NCBI GenBank assembly: GCA_945877125.1
Contig: CAMCQT010000005.1
Location: 1 to 64,000, forward strand
DNA: 64,000 nt
Reading direction: 5' to 3'
Source of the DNA: Candidatus Brevifilum fermentans
Lineage (GTDB): Bacteria > Chloroflexota > Anaerolineae > Anaerolineales > Villigracilaceae
The notes beneath the pieces are model-generated. The model made no database searches. It saw nothing but the letters and a program-made list of their open reading frames with translations, and was not told the DNA's origin. The translations under genes and the position numbers were made by a program. The number at the start of each line of letters is the position of its first letter. Position 1 is the stretch's first letter. Of this stretch, positions 1 to 8,664 are shown piece after piece.

Positions 1-304
1 TAAGATGCCAGGCGGATGCATTGTCTGCGCCGAGGGATTCAACCACGACCACGAGCGGACTCGCAAGGATGATGTACGCTGGCCCGCGGTTGGCGTGGTC
101 TGTTCCACTGGAGCCGTAGGCGTTCTCAAGGTTGAAATTTCCGCTGAACCATTCCTGTGGCGAGTAAGCGTAACCGAGTGCATTGGCGTAATCATAAAAA
201 AGTGGCTCATCCCAGGATAAGCCGTAATCACGAAAGGTAAAAATGCCAACCAGAAGGTTGATGATTAATAGGATAAGAATGGGGTGTTGGCGGAATTTTT
301 GCAC
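1..304 (-). CDS. GT-C family membrane glycosyltransferase, N-terminal part, cut by window edge
   Basis: The reading frame is open from a GTG at 304 to base 1, so only the first ~101 residues are visible. An in-frame TGA lies just upstream of the GTG, and no clear ribosome site is seen. The protein starts with one strong hydrophobic helix (about residues 8-21), followed by FRDYGLSWDEP. An acidic pair in this first extracytoplasmic loop (here WDEP) is typical of dolichyl/undecaprenyl-phosphate-sugar-using GT-C enzymes of the PMT/ArnT type, where it helps bind the donor or metal. It is the last visible member of a minus-strand run that includes a GtrA-like protein and a UDP-sugar decarboxylase, which fits polyprenyl-linked sugar transfer. 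The exact sugar and acceptor cannot be told. Confidence 0.6.
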   Translation of the reverse strand, partial: MQKFRQHPILILLIINLLVGIFTFRDYGLSWDEPLFYDYANALGYAYSPQEWFSGNFNLENAYGSSGTDHANRGPAYIILASPLVVVVESLGADNASAWHL

Positions 305-358
305 GGCGATTTTTATAGGTCACGTTTGTAACGTGACGGTTTTGGTTGGGCGGGTGTC

Positions 359-832
359 TTATTTATGCGCGATACGATGTGCCTGACGTTTTTGGGCTTG
401 CTCCATGCGTTGCTTCTCTTCTTCTGTTTCTGTGATCAACGCAGGGATGGGGGTTGGTCGTCCTTCGTCATCCAGCCCAACATAAACGAGATAGGCTGTG
501 TTCGTGTGGGTGCGCTCGCCTGTGATTGGATTCTCCGCCACCACTTGAACTTCGGCTTCTAATGAGGTGCGTCCTGTGTAAGTTACTTCTGCATTAAGAA
601 TGACGAGGTCACCGATCTTGATCGGCTCACGGAAGAGCATCGAATCGACGGCTACGGTGACAACTCGTTTTTGTGCGTGGCGCATACAAGCCAGCGCGCC
701 GGCTTCGTCTACCAGTTTCATGATCCATCCACCGTGGACATGTCCGAGGTTGTTGGCGTGTTCGGGCTGCATCAATTGCGCAATGCTGATGCGCGAGGCG
801 CGGGGTGTTTTTGGCTTGGGAGGTTTTGTCAT
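359..832 (-). CDS. acyl-CoA thioesterase, hotdog fold (YciA/ACOT type)
   Basis: A 157-residue single hotdog-domain protein that should hydrolyse acyl-CoA thioesters in the cytoplasm. The motif HVHGGWIMKLVDEAG (about residues 30-44) holds the conserved active-site region of this family: the Asp of DEAG and the HGG turn at the start of the hot-dog helix. The remainder (VDSMLFREPIKIGD, then GRTSLEAEVQV) is the usual sheet. The ATG at 832 is preferred over an upstream in-frame start at 907, because the latter would overlap the preceding gene by 74 bases and adds a non-conserved peptide. The C-terminus is a charged helix rich in Glu, Lys and Gln. It follows the beta-rich gene by one base. Family is clear; substrate chain length is unknown. 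Confidence 0.85.
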   Translation of the reverse strand: MTKPPKPKTPRASRISIAQLMQPEHANNLGHVHGGWIMKLVDEAGALACMRHAQKRVVTVAVDSMLFREPIKIGDLVILNAEVTYTGRTSLEAEVQVVAENPITGERTHTNTAYLVYVGLDDEGRPTPIPALITETEEEKQRMEQAQKRQAHRIAHK

Positions 833-833
833 G

Positions 834-1214
834 CTAGTCCATGTCCTGGAGGTTTTCGCCAGAATCTGTCGTGTGCAGGCGCTCTGGCGCGTCAAGCAAT
901 ACGTCAATGACTGATTGGCTTAAGTCTGCCATCATGGGTGGCAGGTGAACTGTCGCAGGGGGATAAACTTTTTGGGGTGTTGGCGGCGGCTTGAGGCGCG
1001 GTTTGAGCGTGGAGGTTGATCGCTTGCGGACAATGCGCGGATCGCTGGTCAGCGTCCCCACGTATTCTCCAAGCACGGAGTACACGTCTCGGATGGGTGT
1101 GACAAAGCCAATCCATTCTCCACTACGATTGAACAGGTACGGATAAAGCAAAAAGGCTTCGGCGTCACCTTTGCTGGTGTAAATGGGGATAAGGGATTGC
1201 TGTGAATAATTCAT
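834..1214 (-). CDS. small beta-rich hypothetical protein
   Basis: A 126-residue cytoplasmic protein without signal peptide or membrane helix. The first ~60 residues are a series of short beta repeats (LIPIYTSKGDAEAFL, then YLFNRSGEWIGFV, then VYSVLGEYVGTL), each with a turn such as SKGD, RSGE or LGEY. This resembles proteins called '4-fold beta flower', but that is a visual match only. The second half is Pro-rich and probably disordered, ending in a short helix. Its start overlaps the end of the GtrA gene by four bases (ATGA), so it is translationally coupled. Function unknown; its place beside sugar-lipid genes is the only clue. Confidence 0.6.
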   Translation of the reverse strand: MNYSQQSLIPIYTSKGDAEAFLLYPYLFNRSGEWIGFVTPIRDVYSVLGEYVGTLTSDPRIVRKRSTSTLKPRLKPPPTPQKVYPPATVHLPPMMADLSQSVIDVLLDAPERLHTTDSGENLQDMD

Positions 1215-1684
1215 GCTTGAATCTCGTGATAATGATCTACGTCATTATATGTCCAATATCTATTCACAAAAAAGTTCCATAACATGACAATTCCAACGGC
1301 GGCGGCAAGCGTGAGATTTTTTGCGTAGAACTCGGCGGTGTTATAGGATGTGTGGAATATTCCTTCAAAAAAACGAAGCAACGGCGGTTCGAGATAGTGA
1401 AGGATGGGAATACGAATTGCAATGCCTGCCAGGTTGACGAGAAAGAACATTCCTAATTGATGAAGCAACGGGCGCGAACGCGATTCGGGATAGGTCCAAA
1501 AACGATTCCAGATGAAGTTGCTAAGTACGGCGCAGGTGAAGGAGATGGTTCCCGCATAGACCAGGTCCATGTTCGTAAAATGCGAAAGCAGGTTCATCAC
1601 GCCAAAGTCAATTGTTGCGCCGAGCGTGCCCACCAGTGCAAATTTGAAAAAGCGTTTACGTTCTTTTGTGTCGGTCAGGATCAT
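1211..1684 (-). CDS. GtrA family membrane protein
   Basis: A 157-residue protein with four hydrophobic helices. The N-terminal [20 protein letters not shown] is the family signature (FxxVGxxxxxxDxxV), and the C-terminal half holds [10 protein letters not shown], the usual closing motif of GtrA-like proteins. Members of the family are thought to move or present polyprenyl-phosphate sugars across the membrane for cell-wall or O-antigen glycosylation. It overlaps the upstream UDP-sugar decarboxylase by four bases (ATGA) and the downstream gene by four, so the three are translated as a unit. With the GT-C protein further downstream it suggests a short glycolipid pathway. The transported lipid-sugar is not deducible. 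Confidence 0.85.
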   Translation of the reverse strand: MILTDTKERKRFFKFALVGTLGATIDFGVMNLLSHFTNMDLVYAGTISFTCAVLSNFIWNRFWTYPESRSRPLLHQLGMFFLVNLAGIAIRIPILHYLEPPLLRFFEGIFHTSYNTAEFYAKNLTLAAAVGIVMLWNFFVNRYWTYNDVDHYHEIQA

Positions 1685-2637
1685 ACAAGTCCAAGTTTTT
1701 CTTTAAAGAAAGGAATGGTGCGGCGAACGCCTTCTTCGAGGTCTATTTTCGGTTCCCAATTCAGGATGTCGTGGGCGCGGGTAATATCTGGTTGACGGCG
1801 CTGTGGGTCGCGGGCGCTGCGGGCGTCTTCAAAGACAATGCCCGCTGTGTTGCCTGTAACTTTATTGATCGTTTCTGCAAAGTGCAACATGCTCATTTCC
1901 ACTGGATTGCCAATGTTGACCGGGAAATGCTCTTCAGAATAAAGCAATTTTACAATGCCATTTACGAGATCATCTACAAAGCAAAATGAGCGGGTTTGCT
2001 GTCCATCGCCATAAACAGTAAGCGGCTGTCCGAGCAGGGCTTGTTTGAGCAGGTTTGGAATGGCGCGGCCATCCTCCAGATCCATGCGCGGTCCGTAGGT
2101 ATTGAAGATGCGCACAATACTGGTGTTTACATTATGGAAGCGGTGGTATGCCATGGTCAAAGATTCGGCGAAACGCTTGGCTTCATCATAGACCGCGCGT
2201 GTGCCGGTGGGATCTACATTTCCGGCGTACGTCTCAACCTGCGGATGCACTTCAGGGTCGCCGTAAATTTCACTGGTAGATGCGAGTAAAAATTTTGCAT
2301 TTTGCACGCGCGCAAGTCCGAGGCAGTTGTGTGTGCCAAGTGCGCCGGCTTTCATGGTTTGGATCGGCAGGTTGAAAAAACCTGATTTTGATTGCGGGTT
2401 TGGACTGGCAGGCGATGCGAAATGCAAGATCGCATCCACTTTACCGGGTACAAAAATATAATTTGACACATCGCGTTTGTAAAAAGAAAAATTTTCGCTG
2501 CCTGCGAGGTGTGCGATATTATCCGGACTGCCCGTGACAAAATTATCCATGCCAATGACTTCATGACCATCTGCCAGCAGATGGTCGCTAAGATGTGAGC
2601 CGAGGAATCCGGCCGCGCCTGTGATCAATATTCTCAT
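1681..2637 (-). CDS. NAD-dependent sugar epimerase/decarboxylase, UDP-glucuronate decarboxylase-like
   Basis: A 318-residue extended short-chain dehydrogenase. The Rossmann motif is [10 protein letters not shown] (residues 7-16), the active-site YxxxK is YDEAK (near residue 149), and the TSEIYGDP segment matches the UXS (UDP-glucuronic acid decarboxylase) subgroup, as does the [13 protein letters not shown] segment. The reaction expected is NAD-dependent oxidation and decarboxylation of UDP-glucuronate to UDP-xylose, or a closely related step, in the cytoplasm. It sits between a lipoprotein gene and a GtrA gene and is coupled to the latter by an ATGA overlap, so its product may feed a polyprenyl-linked glycan. 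A dTDP- or UDP-4-epimerase role cannot be fully excluded. Confidence 0.8.
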   Translation of the reverse strand: MRILITGAAGFLGSHLSDHLLADGHEVIGMDNFVTGSPDNIAHLAGSENFSFYKRDVSNYIFVPGKVDAILHFASPASPNPQSKSGFFNLPIQTMKAGALGTHNCLGLARVQNAKFLLASTSEIYGDPEVHPQVETYAGNVDPTGTRAVYDEAKRFAESLTMAYHRFHNVNTSIVRIFNTYGPRMDLEDGRAIPNLLKQALLGQPLTVYGDGQQTRSFCFVDDLVNGIVKLLYSEEHFPVNIGNPVEMSMLHFAETINKVTGNTAGIVFEDARSARDPQRRQPDITRAHDILNWEPKIDLEEGVRRTIPFFKEKLGLV

Positions 2638-2662
2638 TCTGTTTTTTCCTTTTTATTATTTT

Positions 2663-4255
2663 TTATTTCCAATCAATTGCATTTATCAGCCCATCGCCAG
2701 TGACTTGGTAGGACTGACCACTTCCACTATCTACAAGCCAGAGATTGCTCTGATAGATCACTGCTATAAAATCACCCGTCTGCCCTTCAAGCGGCTCAGG
2801 CGCCCAAAAAGGTGTTTGAGGCTCGATGCCGTTCGCGTCGGTTGGCGGGAAGAGTGCCTTGCTGTTTGACCCATCGCGATCCATGACCATCAAGCGGTAG
2901 CGGCTCGTTTCGCTTTGCTCGATGAATATGGATTGCAAATATGCAACCTGATAGATTTTCTCCCTGCCATCTGATCTTGATGATGATGACGTTGGATAGG
3001 AGAACATGCCCGCTGAATCAACCATCGAAACTGCCGCTTCGCTGCTAAACGATATGGCTGAGATGTCAAAAAAAGGTGATTCCTCGCTGATAATGGGAGC
3101 AGGCGCGGGCGCATGGGCTACATAATATAACGTCTTCCCATCCGCGCCCCATGTGATCGGAGGAATCCACGCCCAGTCGCTATGGGTGTTGAGCGGGGTA
3201 ATTTTCAACAGCGGTTTGAGATAACCGCCATCTTGATCTACCAGACCAATTCCATCGGGGCGCGAGTACGCCAGCCTGCCGTCTGCTGAATATGAGAACG
3301 ACATTCCCCACCAACCGTACACGCCGCCGCTATTCGCTTCCAGCATTTTGCGCGGACTTCCGCCCGTCAGGCTGACGCGATACAGATCATTATTTGCCTG
3401 CCAGCCGGGCGCCGTACTGCGCGGCTCGACCGTTGAATACGCCACCGAGTTTGTGCCGGGAATCCATTCGGCGAAGTGAATTACATTGTACGCCTGCAAC
3501 CAGATCGGCTTGGGTTCAAGGTTTTTGGTGCGAACTGCCCACAAGGTATTAATCTCTTCGCTGGCAGGTTTTTTAGATTTTCTGGTAAAGATCAAATATT
3601 CGCCATTGGGCGAGAGTTTGAAAATGCGCCCGTCCAAATCACCAGAACTGACGATGATGCGGCGGTTGGCGGTGGAACCTTCCATGATCCAGGCGTTGCC
3701 GCCTGCAAGATATGCCACTGTGCCGGGGATGTTCAACGGTGTGAAGGAAGATTGTGCGCCGACCATCACGATCTCTGACAGAGCTTCATTTAAAACTACC
3801 GTCTTGACTGAAGACTTGCTGATTTCAACTTCATCTTCGAGAATTCTGCGGTAGGTTACTTCTTCCAGTCCGTTTACGCCAGCTTGGACGAGTCTTGTTT
3901 CGCCTTCGGGCAGGGTTTCGTTGCGCACGATCTGCCGCTCAAATGGGATGACAAGCTGCTCGGTTTCAAAAATTTCTTGCACGCGAGTCAATTGGATCGT
4001 GTCGCCGTTGTTTAGCACGGTGTAAAGCGGAGGTTCGGTGCGGTCTAAATTTCCGAGTGCGATGCCCGCTGTTTGGAATGCCTGTGTGACTGTGCTTCCT
4101 GCGGTGATTTTTACTTCGCGCGTCGTTCCGTCTGTGGCGATTGTGACGGTGATCTCCTCGCCAATTTGTGGGGAGCGGCAGGAAACTATCAGCCAGGTAA
4201 ATGCAAATAGAAACAGAAGCAGGCTGGGGCGGACGCGAAGCGAGATGCGGGACAT
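2663..4255 (-). CDS. lipoprotein with DUF348/G5-like N-terminus and beta-propeller C-terminus
   Basis: A 530-residue secreted lipoprotein. The leader ends in LIVSC, a lipobox that would anchor Cys26 to the membrane. Residues ~35-110 look like the ubiquitin-like DUF348 fold (VTIATDGTTREVKITAGSTV, then a repeat of GDTIQLTR). A G5-like segment follows (ETRLVQAGVNGLEEVTYR), a module seen in resuscitation-promoting-factor and peptidoglycan-binding proteins. From ~residue 175 on there are repeated blades of a TolB/DPP-type propeller (GEYLIFTRKS, NSVAYSTVE, DGRLAYSRPDG, GKTLYYVAH). The combination suggests cell-wall attachment with a sensing or scaffold role. The start is followed by the neighbouring lipoprotein gene 19 bases upstream. 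Function unknown. Confidence 0.75.
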   Translation of the reverse strand: MSRISLRVRPSLLLFLFAFTWLIVSCRSPQIGEEITVTIATDGTTREVKITAGSTVTQAFQTAGIALGNLDRTEPPLYTVLNNGDTIQLTRVQEIFETEQLVIPFERQIVRNETLPEGETRLVQAGVNGLEEVTYRRILEDEVEISKSSVKTVVLNEALSEIVMVGAQSSFTPLNIPGTVAYLAGGNAWIMEGSTANRRIIVSSGDLDGRIFKLSPNGEYLIFTRKSKKPASEEINTLWAVRTKNLEPKPIWLQAYNVIHFAEWIPGTNSVAYSTVEPRSTAPGWQANNDLYRVSLTGGSPRKMLEANSGGVYGWWGMSFSYSADGRLAYSRPDGIGLVDQDGGYLKPLLKITPLNTHSDWAWIPPITWGADGKTLYYVAHAPAPAPIISEESPFFDISAISFSSEAAVSMVDSAGMFSYPTSSSSRSDGREKIYQVAYLQSIFIEQSETSRYRLMVMDRDGSNSKALFPPTDANGIEPQTPFWAPEPLEGQTGDFIAVIYQSNLWLVDSGSGQSYQVTGDGLINAIDWK

Positions 4256-4274
4256 GTCGGGTATAATCCAGCCG

Positions 4275-4847
4275 CTATTTGATTCGTCCGGTCATCGTCA
4301 TGATTCCATCTGCAATTGTGATCGATTCGAGTCGAAAGCCGATTGCAACGGGACCCAGTGAGCCGGTGAATGCTTCGTCGATTACGGCGCTGATGGCGGT
4401 GTTTAGCCCTTCGGGTGCGGGGAAGGGTCCGAAATCTGCCGAGGCGATTTCGATCTTGGGCATTCCAGTGGTTGGGTCAATGCTGACGTTCATGGTGATG
4501 AGCATATTTGCGGCGAACATGCCACGGTCAATTTTGCCGTACATTTGCATTTGACCGTTGCGAAGAAAAACCTGCGGCTCGGTGAACGGTGGATTGGTTT
4601 GCTCCTGCATCTTGAGCGTGATATAAGATGTGAGCTGGCTTTCTGTGATCTGCAATGTGACAACGCCGGTTTCTGCGCCTGCAATTAAGGCTTGCTCAAT
4701 TTGAGCCTGCATGGTTTGCACTTCGTCTGTTGAAATTGGGACGGTTTGGGCGGGGTAGTCTGGTCCGCCGACAAAAAGTGTGCAGGACATGGATGTGAGT
4801 AAGAGTACGATTAAGAAAAAGGTAAGAGAAAAGTTTTTGATTTTCAT
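4275..4847 (-). CDS. small secreted lipoprotein of unknown function
   Basis: A 190-residue lipoprotein. The leader has the lipobox LTSMSC (Cys22). The mature part has alternating beta segments (VVTLQITESQLTSYITLKM, FLRNGQMQMYGKID, LITMNVSIDPTTG, FRLESITIADGIMTMTGRIK) resembling the lipid-binding-like fold of YpmS/DUF2140 and LmeA-type proteins, though identity cannot be shown from sequence alone. It is the first gene of a minus-strand run that continues through the beta-propeller lipoprotein and the sugar-nucleotide genes. A TATAAT on the minus strand at 4887-4892 is its likely promoter, divergent from scpB. Confidence 0.7.
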   Translation of the reverse strand: MKIKNFSLTFFLIVLLLTSMSCTLFVGGPDYPAQTVPISTDEVQTMQAQIEQALIAGAETGVVTLQITESQLTSYITLKMQEQTNPPFTEPQVFLRNGQMQMYGKIDRGMFAANMLITMNVSIDPTTGMPKIEIASADFGPFPAPEGLNTAISAVIDEAFTGSLGPVAIGFRLESITIADGIMTMTGRIK

Positions 4848-4886
4848 GATTTTGATCTTTTGTAGGCAAATTTATTAAGCGGAGCA

Positions 4887-4892
4887 ATTATA
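4887..4892 (-). promoter_or_regulatory. -10 element of minus-strand lipoprotein/sugar run
   Basis: On the minus strand this reads TATAAT. It lies 39 bases before the ATG at 4847, giving a leader of about 33 bases. No good -35 hexamer is seen; the expected position is inside the first codons of the divergent scpB gene. Confidence 0.4.
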
Positions 4893-4894
4893 GC

Positions 4895-5476
4895 ATGAGC
4901 GACTCTCAATCTACTTCGGCGGCTGTACCTGGCATGGAACTGTCACTTGCGGCAAAAATAGAGGCGATGTTATTCGTTTCCGCCGAGCCTGTGCCGGTGG
5001 CGCAACTTTCGCAAGCACTGGACGTAACCGCCTCTGTCGTTGAACGTGGACTTAAAGAACTGGAAGAAACACTCTCGACCCGGGGTTTGCGTCTGCAACG
5101 GAATGCGGGGCGCGTGCAGTTGACCACTGCGCCCGAACTGGCTGAACTCGTTGAGCTTTTCCTCGGTCTCGAAGCGACGACGCATCTCAGCCGCGCCGCG
5201 TTGGAAACTTTGGCGATCATTGCCTATCAACAGCCTTGTACCCGTCCGCAAGTGGATTCAATTCGCGGCGTGAATAGCGACGGCATGATGAAGAGTTTGT
5301 TGAGCAAGGGACTCGTTCAGGAATCAGGTCGCACAGACGGCCCCGGACGCCCGATTTTGTACGCCACGACGCCAGAGTTTTTACAACACTTTGGATTGGG
5401 TTCGATCACTGAGTTGCCGCCGCTTGCCGCACCTGCGGAACCGGATAATGAACATAGCGTTTTGTTAAAAGGATAG
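4895..5476 (+). CDS. scpB: segregation and condensation protein ScpB
   Basis: A 193-residue protein of two winged-helix domains, the family norm. Recognisable segments are KIEAMLFVSAEPVPVAQLSQ (first wing), LRLQRNAGRVQLTTAPE, and AALETLAIIAYQQPCTRPQV with IRGVNSDGMMKSLLSKGLV (second wing). ScpB dimers bind the kleisin ScpA and SMC to form the condensin that compacts and separates the chromosome. ScpA is not in this window; in many bacteria it lies just upstream, but here the upstream gene is divergent, so the pair is split or rearranged. A GGAG lies 10 bases before the ATG. The next gene follows after six bases, forming the common scpB-rluB pair. Confidence 0.95.
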   Translation: MSDSQSTSAAVPGMELSLAAKIEAMLFVSAEPVPVAQLSQALDVTASVVERGLKELEETLSTRGLRLQRNAGRVQLTTAPELAELVELFLGLEATTHLSRAALETLAIIAYQQPCTRPQVDSIRGVNSDGMMKSLLSKGLVQESGRTDGPGRPILYATTPEFLQHFGLGSITELPPLAAPAEPDNEHSVLLKG

Positions 5477-5482
5477 TTAACT

Positions 5483-6451
5483 ATGCAGGAACGTTTACAA
5501 AAATTGATCGCGCAGGCAGGGTACGGCTCACGCCGCTCCTGTGAAGAATTTATCACCGCGGGGCGTGTCCGTGTTAATGGAAAGATTGCAACTCTGGGAG
5601 AGAAAGCTGACCTTTCCATTGACAAGGTCACTTTGGACGGCAAAGCTTTGCCTAAACCAGAAGCTCAGACGATGACTTACATTGCCTTGTACAAACCGCG
5701 TAATGTGCTTTCTGCGGCAGAAGGACAGGATGACCGCCAGACTGTCCGTGATTTGATTCCCTTGGAAGGGCATTTATACCCCGTTGGCCGCCTCGATTGG
5801 GACTCCGAAGGGCTGATTCTGATGACCAACGATGGTGAGTTGACAAACAAGTTGACACATCCGCGTTATGGGCACGAAAAGGAATATCGTGTGTTGGTTG
5901 CGCGAAAACCCGATGAAAAACAATTTGAAGCATGGCGGCGCGGCGTGGTGCTTGAAGATGGCGATAAGACCGCGCCAGCCGATGTAAGTTTTCTTTCCTC
6001 GTCCGGCAAAGGCGCGTGGATTCGCATTGTGATGGGCGAAGGCAAGAAGCGTCAGATCCGCGAGGTGGGCAGGCTGCTCGGCTTGCCGGTGGTGAAGATC
6101 ATCCGCTTGCGAATTGGCACGTTGAAACTTGGCAGTCTCAAGCCGCGTCAATGGCGGCATTTGACTGAGAACGAAGTGATGGAATTAAAGGGTGGGAAAG
6201 TTCCAACCATGGCACGACGTATTCAACGTGGTCGCAGTGATCGGGCTGCTCCAGTTGATGCTGTTAAACGTAACCCGACAGATCGTCCCAAGCGTGCGCC
6301 AGTTGAAAAAACGCGTACACCAGAACGCCTAAAAAATGAGCGTCCTGCTACGCGTGCTCCCAGTGATAAACCCCGCACAACAGGCCGTACAGAACGTGGT
6401 CGCAGTGACCGAACCCGCACCAATACAAAAACGAGAACGCCACGCCGTTAA
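5483..6451 (+). CDS. rluB: 16S/23S rRNA pseudouridine synthase (RluB/RsuA family) with long basic tail
   Basis: 322 residues. An N-terminal S4 RNA-binding domain (LQKLIAQAGYGSRRSCEEFI, residues 4-23) is followed by the catalytic domain with YPVGRLDWDSEGLILMTNDG, in which the Asp of RLDWDSEGL is the nucleophilic residue of the family. GEGKKRQIREVGRLLGLPV near residue 188 is the second signature. It isomerises a uridine of rRNA in the cytoplasm. From about residue 240 the protein has an 80-residue Arg/Lys/Pro/Thr-rich disordered tail in which short units recur (RGRSDR twice, TRTP, RAP, DRPK), longer than in most homologues and probably an RNA-binding extension. It is paired with scpB and ends at a strong hairpin terminator. 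Which rRNA it acts on is uncertain. Confidence 0.9.
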   Translation: MQERLQKLIAQAGYGSRRSCEEFITAGRVRVNGKIATLGEKADLSIDKVTLDGKALPKPEAQTMTYIALYKPRNVLSAAEGQDDRQTVRDLIPLEGHLYPVGRLDWDSEGLILMTNDGELTNKLTHPRYGHEKEYRVLVARKPDEKQFEAWRRGVVLEDGDKTAPADVSFLSSSGKGAWIRIVMGEGKKRQIREVGRLLGLPVVKIIRLRIGTLKLGSLKPRQWRHLTENEVMELKGGKVPTMARRIQRGRSDRAAPVDAVKRNPTDRPKRAPVEKTRTPERLKNERPATRAPSDKPRTTGRTERGRSDRTRTNTKTRTPRR

Positions 6452-6480
6452 TCTTATAAGTTCAAGGTTTTGGAAAATAA

Positions 6481-6515
6481 AAAGAGCGCAAAGGAAAAAA
6501 TCCTTCGCGCTCTTT
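6481..6515. terminator. bidirectional intrinsic terminator between convergent genes
   Basis: The arms AAAGAGCGC (6481-6489) and GCGCTCTTT (6507-6515) enclose an inner stem AAGGA/TCCTT. They are flanked by A-rich sequence upstream and a weak T run downstream. It lies between rluB (plus) and the CBS/ACT gene (minus) and can serve both. Confidence 0.8.
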
Positions 6516-6530
6516 GCTTATTCTGCGACT

Positions 6531-7166
6531 CTATCTAATATCTTCAAATTTCTTTACAATTTTTTCCAAAACCTTTTTTACATCATCTTTTTTCATGCCA
6601 GCTACTTTGAAGGTGAGCAGCTTGACGCTTGTATCGGGACCGGAGAACATGCCAAATGAGATGAAGTTTCCGCCAGCGTCGGTGATTGCCTTTGAAATTT
6701 TTAGAAGTTGACCTGGCTTATCTTCCACCAACGCACTGACGCGGACGCCTTTTTCACGCGCACCCATCAGTTCGAGGAATACTTTGAAGAGGTCAGTCTC
6801 TGTAATCATGCCTACGATCTTGCCTTCACGTGTCACTGGCATACCGCCAATTGCAGAGTCGGTCATAATGCGAGCCGCTTCTTCAATGGGAGTGCCTACA
6901 TCAATGGATTTAACTTTTTTGCTCATGACCTGTTTCACGGTCACTTTGCTGATCAGGTAGTTCATTTCCCAGACGCTTAATGTGGTCACGGCTGAGGGGG
7001 ATGCGTTTTGTAAATCATTCTCAGTCACAATACCTAATAGTTTGCCATCTTTTATCACCGGTGCGCGGCGGATGTGTTCTTTTTTGAACATTGCCAGGGC
7101 ATCGTGAACTGGTGTTTCTGGAGCAACTGAAATAACCGGATGGGACATTCTTTCGCCTACAAACAT
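6531..7166 (-). CDS. CBS-pair and ACT domain protein (AcuB-like)
   Basis: 211 residues. Two CBS motifs come first (MSHPVISVAPETPVHDALAM with APVIKDGKLLGIVTENDL, then VKSIDVGTPIEEAARIM with GGMPVTREGKIVGMITETDL). An ACT-like domain follows (VRVSALVEDKPGQLLKISKA, residues ~143 on). This order matches AcuB-type proteins, which bind adenosyl ligands through CBS and small molecules through ACT, and act as cytoplasmic regulators. The ATG at 7166 is chosen because a GGAGG at 7172-7176 sits five bases upstream; an in-frame TTG at 7178 overlaps that site. It is a single gene with its own -10 at 7223-7228. The ligand is unknown. Confidence 0.85.
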   Translation of the reverse strand: MFVGERMSHPVISVAPETPVHDALAMFKKEHIRRAPVIKDGKLLGIVTENDLQNASPSAVTTLSVWEMNYLISKVTVKQVMSKKVKSIDVGTPIEEAARIMTDSAIGGMPVTREGKIVGMITETDLFKVFLELMGAREKGVRVSALVEDKPGQLLKISKAITDAGGNFISFGMFSGPDTSVKLLTFKVAGMKKDDVKKVLEKIVKKFEDIR

Positions 7167-7222
7167 TTTTGCCTCCAAATATGTTGTGTTGAAAAATAAT
7201 TCTTGGAATTTATTGTAAACAT

Positions 7223-7228
7223 ATTATA
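7223..7228 (-). promoter_or_regulatory. -10 element for the CBS/ACT gene
   Basis: Minus-strand TATAAT in an AT-rich gap between the M20 peptidase and the CBS/ACT gene, about 57 bases before the ATG. The -35 region is not convincing. Confidence 0.4.
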
Positions 7229-7279
7229 CGTTGAATTTATGGAAAAGAAATCATCAAAATTGGAGTGGAAAAGGTTACT

Positions 7280-8638
7280 TTACTTCGCAAACTCTTTAAT
7301 CACACGCGCCATGTGTTTTGCGTGCTTGAGATACAAATCGAGGCGGATATTTTCGTTGGGGGCATGGGCTTTTGTTTCAGGGTAGCCGAGTCCCATCGTC
7401 GCAACGGGCAAGCCCAGGTCGTGTACGAACGGATAGCTGGGTCCAGATCCGCCGACCATGGGCACAATCTCCATCGGCACGCCATAGATTTCAGTTGAAG
7501 TATCCACCACGATTTTTATAAATGCGTCATCGGGGTCGGTACGCGCGGCGGGTTCGCCTCCGTGATATTGGATCTGCACATCGCTAAAACCTTGCGCATC
7601 GAGATGGGCGCGGAGTTTTTTGAGGATGTCCTCGGGCTTTTGAGCGGGCACGAGTCTGAAATCTACTTTGGCAGAGGCGCGCGCGGGCTGAACTGTTTTT
7701 TGCCCCACGCCCTGATAGCCGCTCGTCAGCCCGCAGATGGTGCAGGTCGGCGTGAAAACTTCTTCGACCTTCAGGTCGGTTCCGCCTTTCAGCCCTTTGA
7801 TAAATTCTTTGACACCGTATTGTTTTCTGTAAACATCTGCCACATCTGGAAGTTTTGCCATTAACTCGCGGTCACGGGCGGATGGGGGAATCACGTCATC
7901 GTAAAAGCCGGGGATGAGAATCCGCTCGTCGACTCCCTTTAGGCTGGTCAGTGCCCAAGTGAGTCTCCATGCCGCATTGGGGAAGATGCTGCCACCCAAC
8001 CCCGAGTGAACATCTGTGCCGAGCGACTCCACCGAAAGTTCAACATAGCAAATACCGCGCAAGCCAAGATATTGCATCGGCACATCACGATGATCCACGC
8101 CGCCGAATTCCCAGATGCAGGCATCGGCTTTCAGTCTGTCCATATTTTGTGTGACAAATTCATGCAGATGTTCGCTGGCTGTTTCTTCCTCGCCTTCGAC
8201 GATGAATTTTATGTTGCAGGGAAGTTCGCCATCTTCATCGAGGATCGAGTCAATTGCAAACAGGCGTGACGTGAGATGACTCTTGTCATCGCTCACGCCG
8301 CGCCCGTACATTTTGTCGCCGCGGATTTCCGGCTCAAAGGGCGGCGATTCCCATAAATCCAATGGCTCAGGCGGCTGAACATCATAATGATTGTAGATTA
8401 GCAGGGTCTTGTCACTTTTGCCTTTTCGTTCTGCAAAAACCACCGGCGCACCGTCTGTGGACATGACCTCGGCTTTGAAGCCGCGCTTCTCCAGCATCCC
8501 TTTCACCAGTTGAGCACATTCCTTCAATCCCAAATTCTGCGCGCTGACACTTGGCTGTGCCACATAAGTTGAAAGTTCGGCAAGGCTTTGATCTAGATTT
8601 TTTTCGAGATACTCATCCATCTTTTTGTAGATGCTCAT
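7280..8638 (-). CDS. M20 family metallopeptidase (dipeptidase)
   Basis: 452 residues, the usual size of the M20A/carnosinase-like group. Metal ligands and catalytic residues are visible: LLIYNHYDVQPPEPLDLW (His and Asp of the first site), GRGVSDDKSHL (bridging Asp), IVEGEEETASEH (general-base Glu), and a late conserved GSGPSYPFVHDLGLP. The inserted dimerisation 'lid' domain runs roughly from residue 190 to 330. It hydrolyses dipeptides or short peptides with a free N-terminus in the cytoplasm. AAGGAG lies just before the ATG. The gene stands alone between the VTT protein and the CBS/ACT gene. Exact peptide specificity is not deducible. Confidence 0.9.
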   Translation of the reverse strand: MSIYKKMDEYLEKNLDQSLAELSTYVAQPSVSAQNLGLKECAQLVKGMLEKRGFKAEVMSTDGAPVVFAERKGKSDKTLLIYNHYDVQPPEPLDLWESPPFEPEIRGDKMYGRGVSDDKSHLTSRLFAIDSILDEDGELPCNIKFIVEGEEETASEHLHEFVTQNMDRLKADACIWEFGGVDHRDVPMQYLGLRGICYVELSVESLGTDVHSGLGGSIFPNAAWRLTWALTSLKGVDERILIPGFYDDVIPPSARDRELMAKLPDVADVYRKQYGVKEFIKGLKGGTDLKVEEVFTPTCTICGLTSGYQGVGQKTVQPARASAKVDFRLVPAQKPEDILKKLRAHLDAQGFSDVQIQYHGGEPAARTDPDDAFIKIVVDTSTEIYGVPMEIVPMVGGSGPSYPFVHDLGLPVATMGLGYPETKAHAPNENIRLDLYLKHAKHMARVIKEFAK

Positions 8639-8664
8639 AATTTTCTCCTTTTATTTAATGGAGT

